64,000 nucleotides of DNA from Sinomicrobium soli. GTDB lineage: Bacteria > Bacteroidota > Bacteroidia > Flavobacteriales > Flavobacteriaceae. Position 1 is the first letter of the stretch; each line of letters starts with the position of its first letter. Below, in pieces: positions 16,526 through 26,240 of this stretch. Both the position numbers and the translations under genes were made by a program. The stretch is taken from contig NZ_QLNV01000008.1 of assembly GCF_003285545.1 (NCBI RefSeq), positions 1-64,000 of the forward strand, in the 5' to 3' direction. The notes beneath the pieces were generated by a model. The model ran no database searches. It saw only the letters and a list, made by a program, of their open reading frames with translations, and was not told the origin of the DNA.

Positions 16526-18628
16526 ATGAACAAAACAGAGATCAGGAATCAATATATAAACAGGGAACTGAGCTGGTTACAGTTTAATGCCCGGGTATTA
16601 CAGGAAGCGGTGGACGAAAGTGTTCCGCTGATCGAGAGGCTCCGTTTCCTGGGGATATTTTCCAATAACCTCGATGAGTTTTTCAAGGTCCGTTACGCTA
16701 CCGTAAAACGCATAGCCCTTGCCGGAAGAAAGGGGAAGAGTGCCCTGGGAGGGGAAGTGGCAAAAGACCTGCTCGACGATATTACCCGTATCGTGATCCG
16801 TCAGCAGGCCGAAAGCCAGGAAATACTGCGGTATATCGAGTCGCAGCTCAAGAAGGAGAATATTTTGATTATTGATGAAACGGAGGTTTCCGAATCCCAG
16901 AAAGCGTTTATTACCGATTATTTTGTGCAAAAGGTAAGTCCTGCACTGGTTACCATTATCCTCAATGAGCTGGCCGAGTTTCCCCTGCTGAAGGACAGCG
17001 CGGCCTACCTGGCGGTTAAAATGGTGATGAAGAGGGAAGGAGCGGAACATGGTATACGAAGGATACTTGCTCCCGGAACCGGGGAAACCCGTTATGCACT
17101 TATCGAGATCCCCAGGGATGCCAACAGGTTTGTAGTGCTGCCCAAGGAAGGGGACAAGCAGTATATCATCATGCTGGACGATCTGGTGAGGTACTGCCTG
17201 CCGCTGATTTTCAATATTTTCAGTTACGAGTCCCTTTCGGCACACATGATCAAGATAACGCGGGATGCCGAACTGGATATAGACAATGACCTGAGCAAGA
17301 GTTTTATCGACAAGATATCGAGCAGTGTCAAGGGAAGGGAGATCGGGGAGCCTGTCCGTTTTGTGTACGACGAAAAGATCGGTAAGGATACCCTGGGATT
17401 TTTAAAGGAAAAAATGCGCATTACCAATACGGATAGTGTCATTCCGGGCGGGCGTTACCACAATCGCCGGGATTATATGGATTTTCCCAGCCTGGGCAGG
17501 GAAGACCTGCTCTACAGGAAATCGCCGCCACTGCCGGTAAACGAGTTGAGTCTGCAGGGAAGCCTGCTCGATAAAATAGCCCAAAAGGATTACCTGCAGT
17601 TCGCGCCGTACCACACCTTTGCCTATGTGATACGTTTTCTGCGTGAAGCCGCCCTCGATCCCCGGGTAAAGAGTATCAAGATCACGGTTTACCGGCTGGC
17701 CAGGCACTCCCAGGTAACCAGCAGCCTTATCAATGCAGTGAAGAACGGCAAACAGGTTACGGTACAGATCGAGTTACAGGCACGTTTTGACGAAGAGGCG
17801 AATATAGAATATGCCGAACAGCTTCAGAGCGAGGGCGTAAAACTGATCTTCGGGGTACCGGGGCTTAAGGTGCACAGTAAGATATGTGTTATTGAGCGTG
17901 AAGAAAAAGACAAGGTCCGCCGCTACGGTTTTATCAGTACCGGGAACTTTAACGAATCGACTGCAAAAGTATATACCGATTACACCCTTTTTACGTCTAA
18001 CCAGGCCATCCTGAAAGAGGTGAATATGGTATTCGACTTTTTCGATACCACCTACAAAATACGAAAATACAAGCACCTGGTGGTCTCTCCGCATTATACC
18101 GGGAAGACTTTTTCCAAACTGATAGACCGGGAAATAGCCAATAAGAAGGCGGGGAAGGATGCGTATATCAAGCTGAAGATGAACAGTATCACCAATTATA
18201 AGATGGTAGACAAGCTGTACGAGGCGAGCAGGGCGGGAGTGAAAATACAGATGATTGTCCGCGGAGCCTGTTGCCTTATTCCCGGAGTGCCGGGTATGAG
18301 CGAGAATATCGAGGTGATAAGCATCGTGGACAAATTCCTGGAACACCCCCGGTTGTTTATATTCGGGAACGGGGGAGACCCGATGGTATATATCTCGTCG
18401 GCCGACTGGATGACGCGGAATATCGATTTCAGGGTGGAAGTGAGTTGCCCGGTATACGATGAGGATATCAGGAAGGAGCTGATCGAAACCTTTGAGATCG
18501 GGTGGAGCGATAATGTAAAGGCCAGGGTAATATCTGTTGCGCAGGACAATGCCTACAGGAAGAAGGGACATCCCGAAGTACGGTCCCAGGTAGCGACCTA
18601 TGAATATTATTTACACAAGCTGAAATAG
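16526..18628 (+). CDS. ppk1: polyphosphate kinase 1
   Basis: A 700-residue PPK1 that builds polyphosphate from ATP. The N domain begins YINRELSWLQFNARVLQEA, and the FLGIFSNNLDEFFKVRY block is conserved. The two phospholipase-D-like C domains include LKVHSKICVIEREE (catalytic His) and the STGNFNESTAKVYTD segment, plus a second conserved His in the FLEHPRLFIFGNGG stretch. Length is normal for PPK1. It lies between sixA and the Ppx/GppA gene, forming a synthesis-and-breakdown module. Confidence 0.96.
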   Translation: MNKTEIRNQYINRELSWLQFNARVLQEAVDESVPLIERLRFLGIFSNNLDEFFKVRYATVKRIALAGRKGKSALGGEVAKDLLDDITRIVIRQQAESQEILRYIESQLKKENILIIDETEVSESQKAFITDYFVQKVSPALVTIILNELAEFPLLKDSAAYLAVKMVMKREGAEHGIRRILAPGTGETRYALIEIPRDANRFVVLPKEGDKQYIIMLDDLVRYCLPLIFNIFSYESLSAHMIKITRDAELDIDNDLSKSFIDKISSSVKGREIGEPVRFVYDEKIGKDTLGFLKEKMRITNTDSVIPGGRYHNRRDYMDFPSLGREDLLYRKSPPLPVNELSLQGSLLDKIAQKDYLQFAPYHTFAYVIRFLREAALDPRVKSIKITVYRLARHSQVTSSLINAVKNGKQVTVQIELQARFDEEANIEYAEQLQSEGVKLIFGVPGLKVHSKICVIEREEKDKVRRYGFISTGNFNESTAKVYTDYTLFTSNQAILKEVNMVFDFFDTTYKIRKYKHLVVSPHYTGKTFSKLIDREIANKKAGKDAYIKLKMNSITNYKMVDKLYEASRAGVKIQMIVRGACCLIPGVPGMSENIEVISIVDKFLEHPRLFIFGNGGDPMVYISSADWMTRNIDFRVEVSCPVYDEDIRKELIETFEIGWSDNVKARVISVAQDNAYRKKGHPEVRSQVATYEYYLHKLK

Positions 18629-18717
18629 GAATTATTACGAGTATTATATAACAACAGGCACGGGTCTGGCAGTCCGGATCCGCGTTGCGGGGCAACAGTG
18701 CCGGGAACAGGAAATAT

Positions 18718-19611
18718 ATGATCAGGATCAGAAAATTTGCGGCGATAGATATTGGTTCCAATGCCATAAGATTGCTGATAAATAACGTTATCGAAGAAGA
18801 AGGAAAAGAACCGCAGTTCAAGAAGAGCTCCCTGGTGAGGGTCCCTATCCGGCTCGGGCAGGATTCGTTTACGGTAGGGGAGATCTCCGATGGAAATGCC
18901 ATCAGGATGATTGAAGCCATGAAAGCCTTTAAGCTCCTGATGAAGGTACACGGCGTGGAGAAATACCGGGCGTGTGCCACTTCGGCCATGAGGGAGGCCA
19001 ATAACGGTAATGAACTGGCGGAAGAGATCGGGAAGAAATCGGGGATACATATCGAAATTATCGACGGGAGAAAAGAAGCGGCGATCATCGCTTCTACCGA
19101 CCTCCACCAGCTTATCGACAGTGAAAAATCGTATCTCTACGTCGATGTGGGTGGAGGAAGCACGGAATTTACCATTTTTACCCACGGCAAGATCGCCGTG
19201 TCCAAATCTTTTAAGATAGGCACCGTAAGGCTGTTGAACGAGATGGTGGAGGAGAATGTATGGAAGGAGATCGAAAAATGGATAAGAAGCAATACCCGCA
19301 AGCTCAAGAACCTTTCCCTGATCGGTTCGGGGGGCAATATCAACAAGCTGTACAAGATGTCCGGCAGGAAACCGGGAGTGCCCTTGTCCTATATCTGGCT
19401 GAATGCACAGTACCAGTTCCTGCAGAGTATAAGCTATGAAGACCGTATCTCGGAACTCGGGCTCAACCCGGACAGGGCCGATGTGATCATTCCGGCCACG
19501 CGTATTTTTCTCTCCGCCACCAAGTGGAGCGGGGCCAAGAAAATACACGTGCCCAAGATCGGGCTTTCCGACGGTATTGTCAAGCTGCTCTATTACAGTG
19601 AAAATTCATAG
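18718..19611 (+). CDS. Ppx/GppA family phosphatase
   Basis: A 297-residue ASKHA-fold exopolyphosphatase/pppGpp phosphatase. FAAIDIGSNAIRLLI opens the first phosphate-binding loop. YLYVDVGGGSTEFTIF near residue 130 is the second phosphate loop. LSLIGSGGNINKL is the adenosine-type motif. This is the short form with only the catalytic domains, as is common in Bacteroidota. ATG 18718 is preferred to a TTG further upstream because it leaves a short basic N-terminus before the first strand. It follows ppk1 by 89 bp and is expected to hydrolyse the polymer PPK makes. It converges with sbcC. Confidence 0.9.
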   Translation: MIRIRKFAAIDIGSNAIRLLINNVIEEEGKEPQFKKSSLVRVPIRLGQDSFTVGEISDGNAIRMIEAMKAFKLLMKVHGVEKYRACATSAMREANNGNELAEEIGKKSGIHIEIIDGRKEAAIIASTDLHQLIDSEKSYLYVDVGGGSTEFTIFTHGKIAVSKSFKIGTVRLLNEMVEENVWKEIEKWIRSNTRKLKNLSLIGSGGNINKLYKMSGRKPGVPLSYIWLNAQYQFLQSISYEDRISELGLNPDRADVIIPATRIFLSATKWSGAKKIHVPKIGLSDGIVKLLYYSENS

Positions 19612-19655
19612 CGTAGTCTGTGAAACACGGCGGAACACGGTCAGGTTCTGTATCA

Positions 19656-22600
19656 TTACCATCCGGTAACTTCCACCCTGCTTTTTCCGTTTCGCTGCTT
19701 TCTCACATTGATCCGTACGGGGATGCGTTCCGTCATTTCCTGGACGTGTGAGATTACTCCTACCTTTCGTCCCTGGTTGTGCAGACGTTCCAGGGCATCC
19801 ATGGCAATGTTCAGGGTGGCCGGGTCCAGCGAACCGAAGCCCTCGTCTATAAACAGCGATTCCACTTTCATCCGGGTGGAGGAGAGTGAGGCCAGTCCGA
19901 GAGCAAGGGCGAGGGAAACGAGGAAAGATTCCCCTCCCGAAAGCGAGTATACGGTACGGACCTCATCTCCCATGTCCCTGTCGAGTACCTGTAGCCCCAG
20001 CGAATCGGGGATGCGCTGCAATACATAGCGCTTGCTCAGGATCTCCAGGTGTACATTGGCGTATCCCAACAATACGTCAAGCGTATACTCCTGGGCGATC
20101 TGCCGGAACTTCTTGCCGTCTGCCGACCCGATCACCTCATTGAGCCTTGCCCAGTTATCGGTAACGGTCTGCTGTTTTTCAATGTCATTGACAATCCGGG
20201 AGAGTCCCTGTTTACGGGTTTCGTTGTCCCGGAGCTTGTAATCGACCTCGGCGATACGGACCCTGTTTTCCTCCTGTACCTTCCTGGCCGTATTCCACAG
20301 TCCGGTAACTTCTTCCCGAGATCGTTCCGAAGGGCGTTGGGCGTGGTGTCTGTCCAGTACCTCCTGTCTTTCGGTAACGACCGAGGAAGCCTGGTTCACG
20401 GCATCCGAAAGCCGGCGCAGGGCCTTGTGCTCTTCCTCGATCCATTCCGGCGAATAACCGAGCAGTGGTTCCAGTTCACTCATCGCCGGTTTCCCGGAGT
20501 ATTCCCCTTGCTGGGCTTCGAGCCATGAGCTTATTTCATTCATATACCTGCCTTCCTGTTCCCGGAGCCTTTCGGTTTCTTTTTTTACCTCTTCACTCCG
20601 GGCGTTCTCACGTGTCAGGTCGTTTCTGAGTTTGTCTTCTGCCGTCTTGACCCGTTCCTGCTCCTCCCGGGCCGAGGCTACCCGTTTTTCAAGTTCAGTT
20701 TCTACTTCATCCGGCGACCTGCCTTGGAGAAGCAACCGGCGTTCCCGGAGCATCTGGTCGTATTCCGATTGCAGCCCGGCCAGTTGCTCTGTCTTCCGTT
20801 TTTCCGTTTCTCCTGTTAGGGTTAACTGCTCTTCCAGGTTTTTCAGGCTGGTTCTGGCTACTTCCAGTTCCCGCTGCCGGGTATTCAGTTCCTCTGTACG
20901 CTGCTTCCATTCCCCGGCAAAATCGGTAATACGGCGGATAAAGGTCTCCGGGTCGTTCTGCCAATGTCCGTACCATTCTTCCGAAGGAAAGTACGGGTCG
21001 AGGAGTTCCCTGGTCTGTTGAAGTGTTGCCGACAGTTTTTGCTTTTCCCGCTGCCGGGTTGCCTGTTGTTCTTCACAGAGAGAGCGTTCTTTTTCCTTGT
21101 CTTTCAGGGCATTTTCCACAGCAGCGATCTCCGGTCGCTTTTGCTCCAGTTTCTCCTTTTCGGTATCCAGTTGCTTTCTGGCCGCGTGATAGTCCCTGAC
21201 CTGCCGCTCCAGGTGTTGCAGTTTCCCTTTTTGTGCGGCCTGTTCTTCTTTTATCCATCCCGATCTCCGGTCTTCCGGGAGGGCGACCAGTCCGGCATAG
21301 GAATTGAAATCCCGGCATTTTTCCTCTGCCCGGCGTATCTTTTCGTCCGTAGACGATAGTTCTGTTTCCAGGCCCGGGATATTTTTTTTGTGGAGCGCCA
21401 CGGCCTGTTCCAGTTTGTGAAATGTACCGAGCAGGTCGCTGTGGCGGTTCTCTACCGTCTTGTGGGCTGCTTCCATTTCGCCCAGCAACTGGTCGGGCAG
21501 GGGAGCATGTGTGGCATAGGGGTGTTCCGTACTTCCGCATACCGGGCAGGGTTCGCTGGGGGCCAGGTTCTGCCGTAACCGGTCTACGTTTTCCGCAACG
21601 GTCAGCCTTGCTTTTTCGAGGATCTTCCGGGAGGTTTCGAATTCGATGCCCGTTTTTTCCAGCTCCCGGGTGGTGGCCGAGAGCTTCTTCCGGCTACCGG
21701 AGTATTCGCTGCGTGCCGTATCCAGTTTTTTGGCAATCCTTTCTCTGTCCTGTAAATGGCCATGCCATATACTCCATTGCAGTTCTGCAGATGCAAGGTC
21801 TGTTACCGTGGCATTGAGGCGGTCCCGTTGGTCCTCAAGAGCTGTAATATCGGTTTGTGACAGGGTATCCTGCAGTTTTTTACAACGGTTGTCCAGGGCT
21901 TGCAAACCGTCCCGGTACGCCTTCTGTTTGTCGGAGAGGCGGCTGTGATCTTCCCGGACCTGTTCCAGGTGCTGTTCCAGTTTTTGCAGCTGCGATTGCA
22001 AAGTGTGCATGTCCCGGAGCAGTGTGCCCGCATCCCTTAGTTTGGAGATGATGAACTGCTGTTCTTCGGCCACCGTTTTCCTGGACTGGTGTTCCTTTTT
22101 CCATGCATCAAGTGTATTTACCCGGAGTTGTATGGCTTCGGTATTACGGGTATGCGTTGCCAGTTTCTCTTTTTGCCTGTTGTGATTCCCGGCGGCCTCC
22201 TCGCTTTCCTTTTTTGCTTTTTCCAGTTGTTGGCGGCAGGTGCCGATCCTGATATCGGCATCCCGGGCCTTACCGATCAACGGTCGGGTCTCTTCCTGTG
22301 TACTAAGGGCGGATTTTAATTGTGATACCGCCTGGTCCGATTGTTTGTCGAGCCTGTTTTTCTGTTGTTCCAGTGCTGACAGGGTTTCGGATATCAGTTT
22401 CTGCTGTTGATGTTTCGATTGTAATTGCTCCCTGGTATATTTCAGGTTGTCCACGGTGGGTTTTATGACCTGAAACTGGGTGATCCTGTCCAGTTGCCGT
22501 TCTCTTGGTTCAGCTTCTTTCCGGGCCAGGAGGGCCTGTTCGTAGACCTGTCCGGCTTTTTCCCGTTCCTCGAGCAGTACTTTCTTTCTCTCGTGCCAGT

Positions 22601-23387
22601 TGATCTCCCGGGCCAGTAGTGCTTCTTCCTTTTGCTGTACCCCGATCATGGCCTCGCTTTCCTTTTTGAGCTCCAGCAGCTTCGCGATCTCTTCGGATGG
22701 GAGTATGGCGATGTTCTCCTGCCTGATGCGGAGATCGCGCAACAGCTGTTCCTGCTCCCTGTAGTGTTCAAAAACCTGTTTTGAGATCCTCGAATATACA
22801 TGGGTCCCCGTCAGTTTTTCGAGCAAAGACGACTTCTCGTCCTTTCCGGCTTTCAGAAAGGCTGTAAAATCGCCCTGGGCCAGCAGTACAGACCGTGTAA
22901 ACTGTTCGAAATTAAGCCCTACACACCGCTCTATCTCCTCCAGCACTTCAGTCTTTCGCCCCGGGATATCGGTATGGGTACTGATATTTTTCAGGTGTAT
23001 ATGAAACGGTTGCAGGCTTCCGTCTGTCCGGTTGTAAGCTCTTCTTACACTCCATGTGGCCCGGTAGTTCTGCTTGTCGACACCTTCGAAGTCAACTTCG
23101 GCAAAGCCGTCGGAGGTACCGTCCCTGAGAATTCCCCGTACATCGCCCTGTTTTATGGTATTGTCCCCTACGTCGTTGATGTCTATTCCGCCTTCTGCGG
23201 TTCTGTACCTGGGCGTTTTCGCATACAATGCCAGGCACAGCGCATCGAGAATGGTAGATTTTCCGGCCCCGGTAGGTCCCGTAATGGCAAAGATCCCTGC
23301 CGATTTCAAGGGCTCCCCGGTAAAATCTATTTCCGTTATCCCTTCGAGGGAAGCCAGGTTCTTGATGCGGACACTGAGTATTTTCAT
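19656..23387 (-). CDS. sbcC: nuclease SbcCD ATPase subunit SbcC
   Basis: This is a 1243-residue SMC-like (Rad50 family) ATPase. N-terminal Walker A is FAITGPTGAGKSTILDALCLAL at about residue 35, after MKILSVRIKNLASLEG. Two very long coiled coils flank a zinc-hook CPVCGSTEHP near residue 612. The C-terminal signature is YSLSGGESFLVSLALALGLASL with Walker B SLFIDEGFGSLDP. With SbcD it forms the SbcCD complex that opens hairpin and protein-blocked DNA ends. It lies 104 bp downstream of sbcD on the same strand. Confidence 0.95.
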   Translation of the reverse strand: MKILSVRIKNLASLEGITEIDFTGEPLKSAGIFAITGPTGAGKSTILDALCLALYAKTPRYRTAEGGIDINDVGDNTIKQGDVRGILRDGTSDGFAEVDFEGVDKQNYRATWSVRRAYNRTDGSLQPFHIHLKNISTHTDIPGRKTEVLEEIERCVGLNFEQFTRSVLLAQGDFTAFLKAGKDEKSSLLEKLTGTHVYSRISKQVFEHYREQEQLLRDLRIRQENIAILPSEEIAKLLELKKESEAMIGVQQKEEALLAREINWHERKKVLLEEREKAGQVYEQALLARKEAEPRERQLDRITQFQVIKPTVDNLKYTREQLQSKHQQQKLISETLSALEQQKNRLDKQSDQAVSQLKSALSTQEETRPLIGKARDADIRIGTCRQQLEKAKKESEEAAGNHNRQKEKLATHTRNTEAIQLRVNTLDAWKKEHQSRKTVAEEQQFIISKLRDAGTLLRDMHTLQSQLQKLEQHLEQVREDHSRLSDKQKAYRDGLQALDNRCKKLQDTLSQTDITALEDQRDRLNATVTDLASAELQWSIWHGHLQDRERIAKKLDTARSEYSGSRKKLSATTRELEKTGIEFETSRKILEKARLTVAENVDRLRQNLAPSEPCPVCGSTEHPYATHAPLPDQLLGEMEAAHKTVENRHSDLLGTFHKLEQAVALHKKNIPGLETELSSTDEKIRRAEEKCRDFNSYAGLVALPEDRRSGWIKEEQAAQKGKLQHLERQVRDYHAARKQLDTEKEKLEQKRPEIAAVENALKDKEKERSLCEEQQATRQREKQKLSATLQQTRELLDPYFPSEEWYGHWQNDPETFIRRITDFAGEWKQRTEELNTRQRELEVARTSLKNLEEQLTLTGETEKRKTEQLAGLQSEYDQMLRERRLLLQGRSPDEVETELEKRVASAREEQERVKTAEDKLRNDLTRENARSEEVKKETERLREQEGRYMNEISSWLEAQQGEYSGKPAMSELEPLLGYSPEWIEEEHKALRRLSDAVNQASSVVTERQEVLDRHHAQRPSERSREEVTGLWNTARKVQEENRVRIAEVDYKLRDNETRKQGLSRIVNDIEKQQTVTDNWARLNEVIGSADGKKFRQIAQEYTLDVLLGYANVHLEILSKRYVLQRIPDSLGLQVLDRDMGDEVRTVYSLSGGESFLVSLALALGLASLSSTRMKVESLFIDEGFGSLDPATLNIAMDALERLHNQGRKVGVISHVQEMTERIPVRINVRKQRNGKSRVEVTGW

Positions 23388-23491
23388 GTGACTGGATTGG
23401 GTTAAATAGATATTCGGTTATTAAGTTATTCAGGCAACATACACGAGATCAATAATCAGATAACCAGTGATTAAACAATGATTTATCAGGG

Positions 23492-24736
23492 CTAATGGCC
23501 ATCTTGTTCCGGCAGTTCCCCGTTTACCCGGTGAAACAGTTCCCGGAGTTCTTCGGGGAGGGCATTGCCGTACCTGGAGTGATATACCTTTTCCAGGACT
23601 TCGAGAGGTTGTAGTTCCTTTAACTGGTCCGGGTTGGTTACCGTATCGTTACCGGCGGTGTTCGTCACCGTATAACGTACATCGATCCTGGTAAGGCGTA
23701 CGTCCTTGTCCCTGAGGGCGGTTTCGATGCGGTGGCGGAGGGAGGGTTCCGGCCCTTCGAGCAACACCCTTACTTCCAGATAGGGGGGAGGGGCATCGCT
23801 CCCGGAGATATCCGGCAGTTTTGAGATGGCTTTTAATACCTCTTCCAGTTTTTCCGGGGCAGGAGGAATCCTTTTAAGCGGTACCGATACGGGAACTTCC
23901 AGGCTGCGGATATTTACGGCAGTATGGTTTTCCAGGTCGAAAAGAACGACCTGGTGCCTGTATGTTATCTCGGAAAACGACATGGGAAGCGGGCTTCCGC
24001 TATACCTGATATGATCTTTGCCCCCGATCCGCTGGGCTTTGTGGATATGCCCGAGGGCCACATAACAGATATCCTTGTGAAAGGCTGAAGCCGATACACA
24101 TTCCACCCCGCCCATGATAAGCCGTTCGGCTTTGTCCATATCACTGATCTCGGCCTGGCGTGCGTGAAGATGCCCCATGGCGATAACGGGCTGTTCCGGC
24201 TGCTTAAACCGCAACAGGTGCTCGTAAAGTGCCGCATACAGTGCTGCGACCCCGTCGGTGTAGGGATTGTCGCTGTCCGGTACCTGGGGATAATCTCCCA
24301 TACGCAAAAAGGGAACAGCCATGCACCAGGCTTCCGTTTTCCCGGTTTTTCCCTGTATGGGGATGAGCAGCTTGTCGTAATCGATAGTGCCGTCATCCTT
24401 TTTTTCTACGATTCCCGTAATATGGATATTGGAAGATTCCAGCAGTGGTTTCGGGGATTCCAGCCGGGAAGCAGAATCGTGATTGCCCGCCGTGATGATC
24501 ACCTGAAGATCGGGGCAAGCTGTAGTGGCACGGCGGAGAAAGTTATAGAACAGCCTTACCGAAGCGGCGGAAGGATTGGCCAGGTCAAAAACATCCCCGC
24601 TTACCAGCAATACGTCTACCTGTTCTTCCTGTAGCGTGTTTTCCAGCCATTCCAGGAATTCCCGGTGTTCGCAGGTCCGGTCGTACTCGTGAAAAAGCTG
24701 GCCGATATGCCAGTCGGCAGTATGGAGGATCTTCAT
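23492..24736 (-). CDS. sbcD: nuclease SbcCD subunit D
   Basis: A 414-residue calcineurin-like Mre11-family nuclease. Metal-binding motifs are MKILHTADWHIGQ (residues 1-13), LLVSGDVFDLANP, ITAGNHDSASRLE and, later, MGHLHARQ and VALGHIHKAQ. A C-terminal SbcD cap domain follows. Start ATG 24736 gives the exact family N-terminus, since a longer frame upstream adds 36 unrelated residues. The partner gene sbcC follows. The gene begins about 110 bp from the SRP RNA gene, which is on the same strand. Confidence 0.95.
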   Translation of the reverse strand: MKILHTADWHIGQLFHEYDRTCEHREFLEWLENTLQEEQVDVLLVSGDVFDLANPSAASVRLFYNFLRRATTACPDLQVIITAGNHDSASRLESPKPLLESSNIHITGIVEKKDDGTIDYDKLLIPIQGKTGKTEAWCMAVPFLRMGDYPQVPDSDNPYTDGVAALYAALYEHLLRFKQPEQPVIAMGHLHARQAEISDMDKAERLIMGGVECVSASAFHKDICYVALGHIHKAQRIGGKDHIRYSGSPLPMSFSEITYRHQVVLFDLENHTAVNIRSLEVPVSVPLKRIPPAPEKLEEVLKAISKLPDISGSDAPPPYLEVRVLLEGPEPSLRHRIETALRDKDVRLTRIDVRYTVTNTAGNDTVTNPDQLKELQPLEVLEKVYHSRYGNALPEELRELFHRVNGELPEQDGH

Positions 24737-24848
24737 GACATCGGGAGATTTATATTGATGGTTTTTGCTACCTGACGATCGATGCAAGATAGCTGTTTTG
24801 CCAGGAAAAAGCAACGGGTAAAGAAGGGTGACTTCAGGGTACAAAAAA

Positions 24849-24945
24849 AGGCAAGCTACCTACATCGCACCGCTACGACCGCATACCCTTGCTGCGTTCC
24901 CACCCTGGGGGATTCTGCAGGAGCTGGTCGTGTAGGACTTGCCGG
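24849..24945 (-). ncRNA. ffs: 4.5S signal recognition particle RNA (small bacterial type)
   Basis: On the minus strand the sequence begins GGCAAGTCC and ends GGTAGCTTGCC, and the two ends pair into the long SRP hairpin. The apical part has the conserved CAGGGTGGGAAC and the strictly conserved GCAGCAAGGGTA block (asymmetric loop and GGAA-type tetraloop region). A T run follows the 3' end (A843-A849 side), serving as terminator. This RNA pairs with Ffh for co-translational membrane targeting. The ends are accurate to a few bases. Confidence 0.93.
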
Positions 24946-25050
24946 GTGCAAAGTTATTACTTTTTTATATTTTCCAAAAGGTTTTCCCGTTTTAATTTTA
25001 TTGAATAAATTGGCACTTTCAATTGGACAGTTTCTCAAATATCACGAGTA

Positions 25051-26085
25051 ATGCTTAAGTGGTTTAACATCAATATCCTGCTCTGTTTTTTTGTAGCCTG
25101 TAACGGCGAACACGCTTCGTCAAGGCGTTTTTCCGTGACACTGGAAGGCGGGGAAAAAGTGTCGTACAACAAGCCTGTACAGGTAAAAGTATCATCTAAA
25201 AAAGATATTGCCATCGATTCGGTGGCTTATGTCATAAACGGTGTTTCCCTGAAACAGGAAAACGGCGGGCTTACCCTGAAGAACGCCCCGCTGGGGCACC
25301 AGGAGCTCGAAGCAACGGTATATTACGGGGATTCTTCCGATAAGATATCGGTACCCATAACCATTCTGGCCGACAGGGAACCGGAATTGTATACCTATGA
25401 AATTATAAAGGAATACCCTCACGACGGAGAGGCCTTTACGCAGGGGCTGGAGTTCTACCGGGACACCCTTTATGAAAGTACGGGAAGGCGCGGGCATTCT
25501 TCCCTTCGCAAAACAGATTATGCCACGGGTAAGGTATGGAAAAAGAAGCCCTTGGAACAAACGTTGTTCGGAGAGGGGCTTACGATCATGAACGACAGGA
25601 TCTACCAGCTTACCTGGCAGGCCGGCAAGGGACTGGTTTACGACATGGATTTTAACCTGCTCAGCGAATTTGACTATGGGAACAGCAAGGAAGGCTGGGG
25701 ATTGTGTAATGACGGTACCCGTATTTTTAAAAGTGATGGTACCTCGAAGATCTGGATCCTGGACCCGGAGACCCTGGAGGAAAAGGGGCATATAGAAACG
25801 GTAACCAATACTTCGGTATTCTCGATGGCCAACGAGCTGGAATATGCCCATGACAGGATATATGCCAACACCTGGCAGAAAGACGGCGTAATGATCATCA
25901 ATCCCGAAAACGGGATTATAGAGGGGGTTGTCGACCTTCGCGGACTGAAGGACAAGGTGACCCAGAAACCCGATCTCGATGTGCTGAACGGTATCGCCCA
26001 TTTTCCGGAACGCGATACTTTTTTCGTCACGGGAAAGAACTGGGACAAGATCTTCGAAGTGAAAATCGTCCCGAAAGGAAAATAA
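25051..26085 (+). CDS. secreted glutaminyl-peptide cyclotransferase (beta-propeller type)
   Basis: This 344-residue protein has an N-terminal membrane-anchoring signal with a likely lipobox FVAC (Cys17). About residues 25-110 form an Ig-like region. A five-bladed propeller of the plant-type glutamine cyclotransferase family follows, with FTQGLEFYRDTLYESTGRRG, LFGEGLTIMNDRIYQLTW and the late LDVLNGIAHFP. It would convert N-terminal Gln of exported proteins into pyroglutamate. Length and domain order fit Bacteroidota homologues. It is followed by repeats rather than a partner gene. Confidence 0.88.
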   Translation: MLKWFNINILLCFFVACNGEHASSRRFSVTLEGGEKVSYNKPVQVKVSSKKDIAIDSVAYVINGVSLKQENGGLTLKNAPLGHQELEATVYYGDSSDKISVPITILADREPELYTYEIIKEYPHDGEAFTQGLEFYRDTLYESTGRRGHSSLRKTDYATGKVWKKKPLEQTLFGEGLTIMNDRIYQLTWQAGKGLVYDMDFNLLSEFDYGNSKEGWGLCNDGTRIFKSDGTSKIWILDPETLEEKGHIETVTNTSVFSMANELEYAHDRIYANTWQKDGVMIINPENGIIEGVVDLRGLKDKVTQKPDLDVLNGIAHFPERDTFFVTGKNWDKIFEVKIVPKGK

Positions 26086-26142
26086 ACGGTATTTACGGCA
26101 TGTTTTGGCCAACGTGCATTATTACCGTCCTTTATTATTCCC

Positions 26143-26240
26143 GCATAACCCATTATCCCATTGCATTGCCACATTATCACATATTATCAAATTGGCACAT
26201 TGTCACATTATCAAATTATCACATTACCCCATTATCTCAT
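26143..26240. repeat. tandem AT-rich words based on CACATTATCA
   Basis: Between two converging genes, the words CCCATTAT, CCACATTAT, CACATTGTCA and CACATTATCAAATT recur about ten times in under 100 bases, with unit lengths near 8-15. The array overlaps the last codons of the peptidase gene. No coding or terminator function is visible. Confidence 0.6.

Noticed and set aside
26143-26240. CRISPR array
   Set aside because: Units are short, irregular and directly adjacent with no spacers of constant length, and no cas genes are present.
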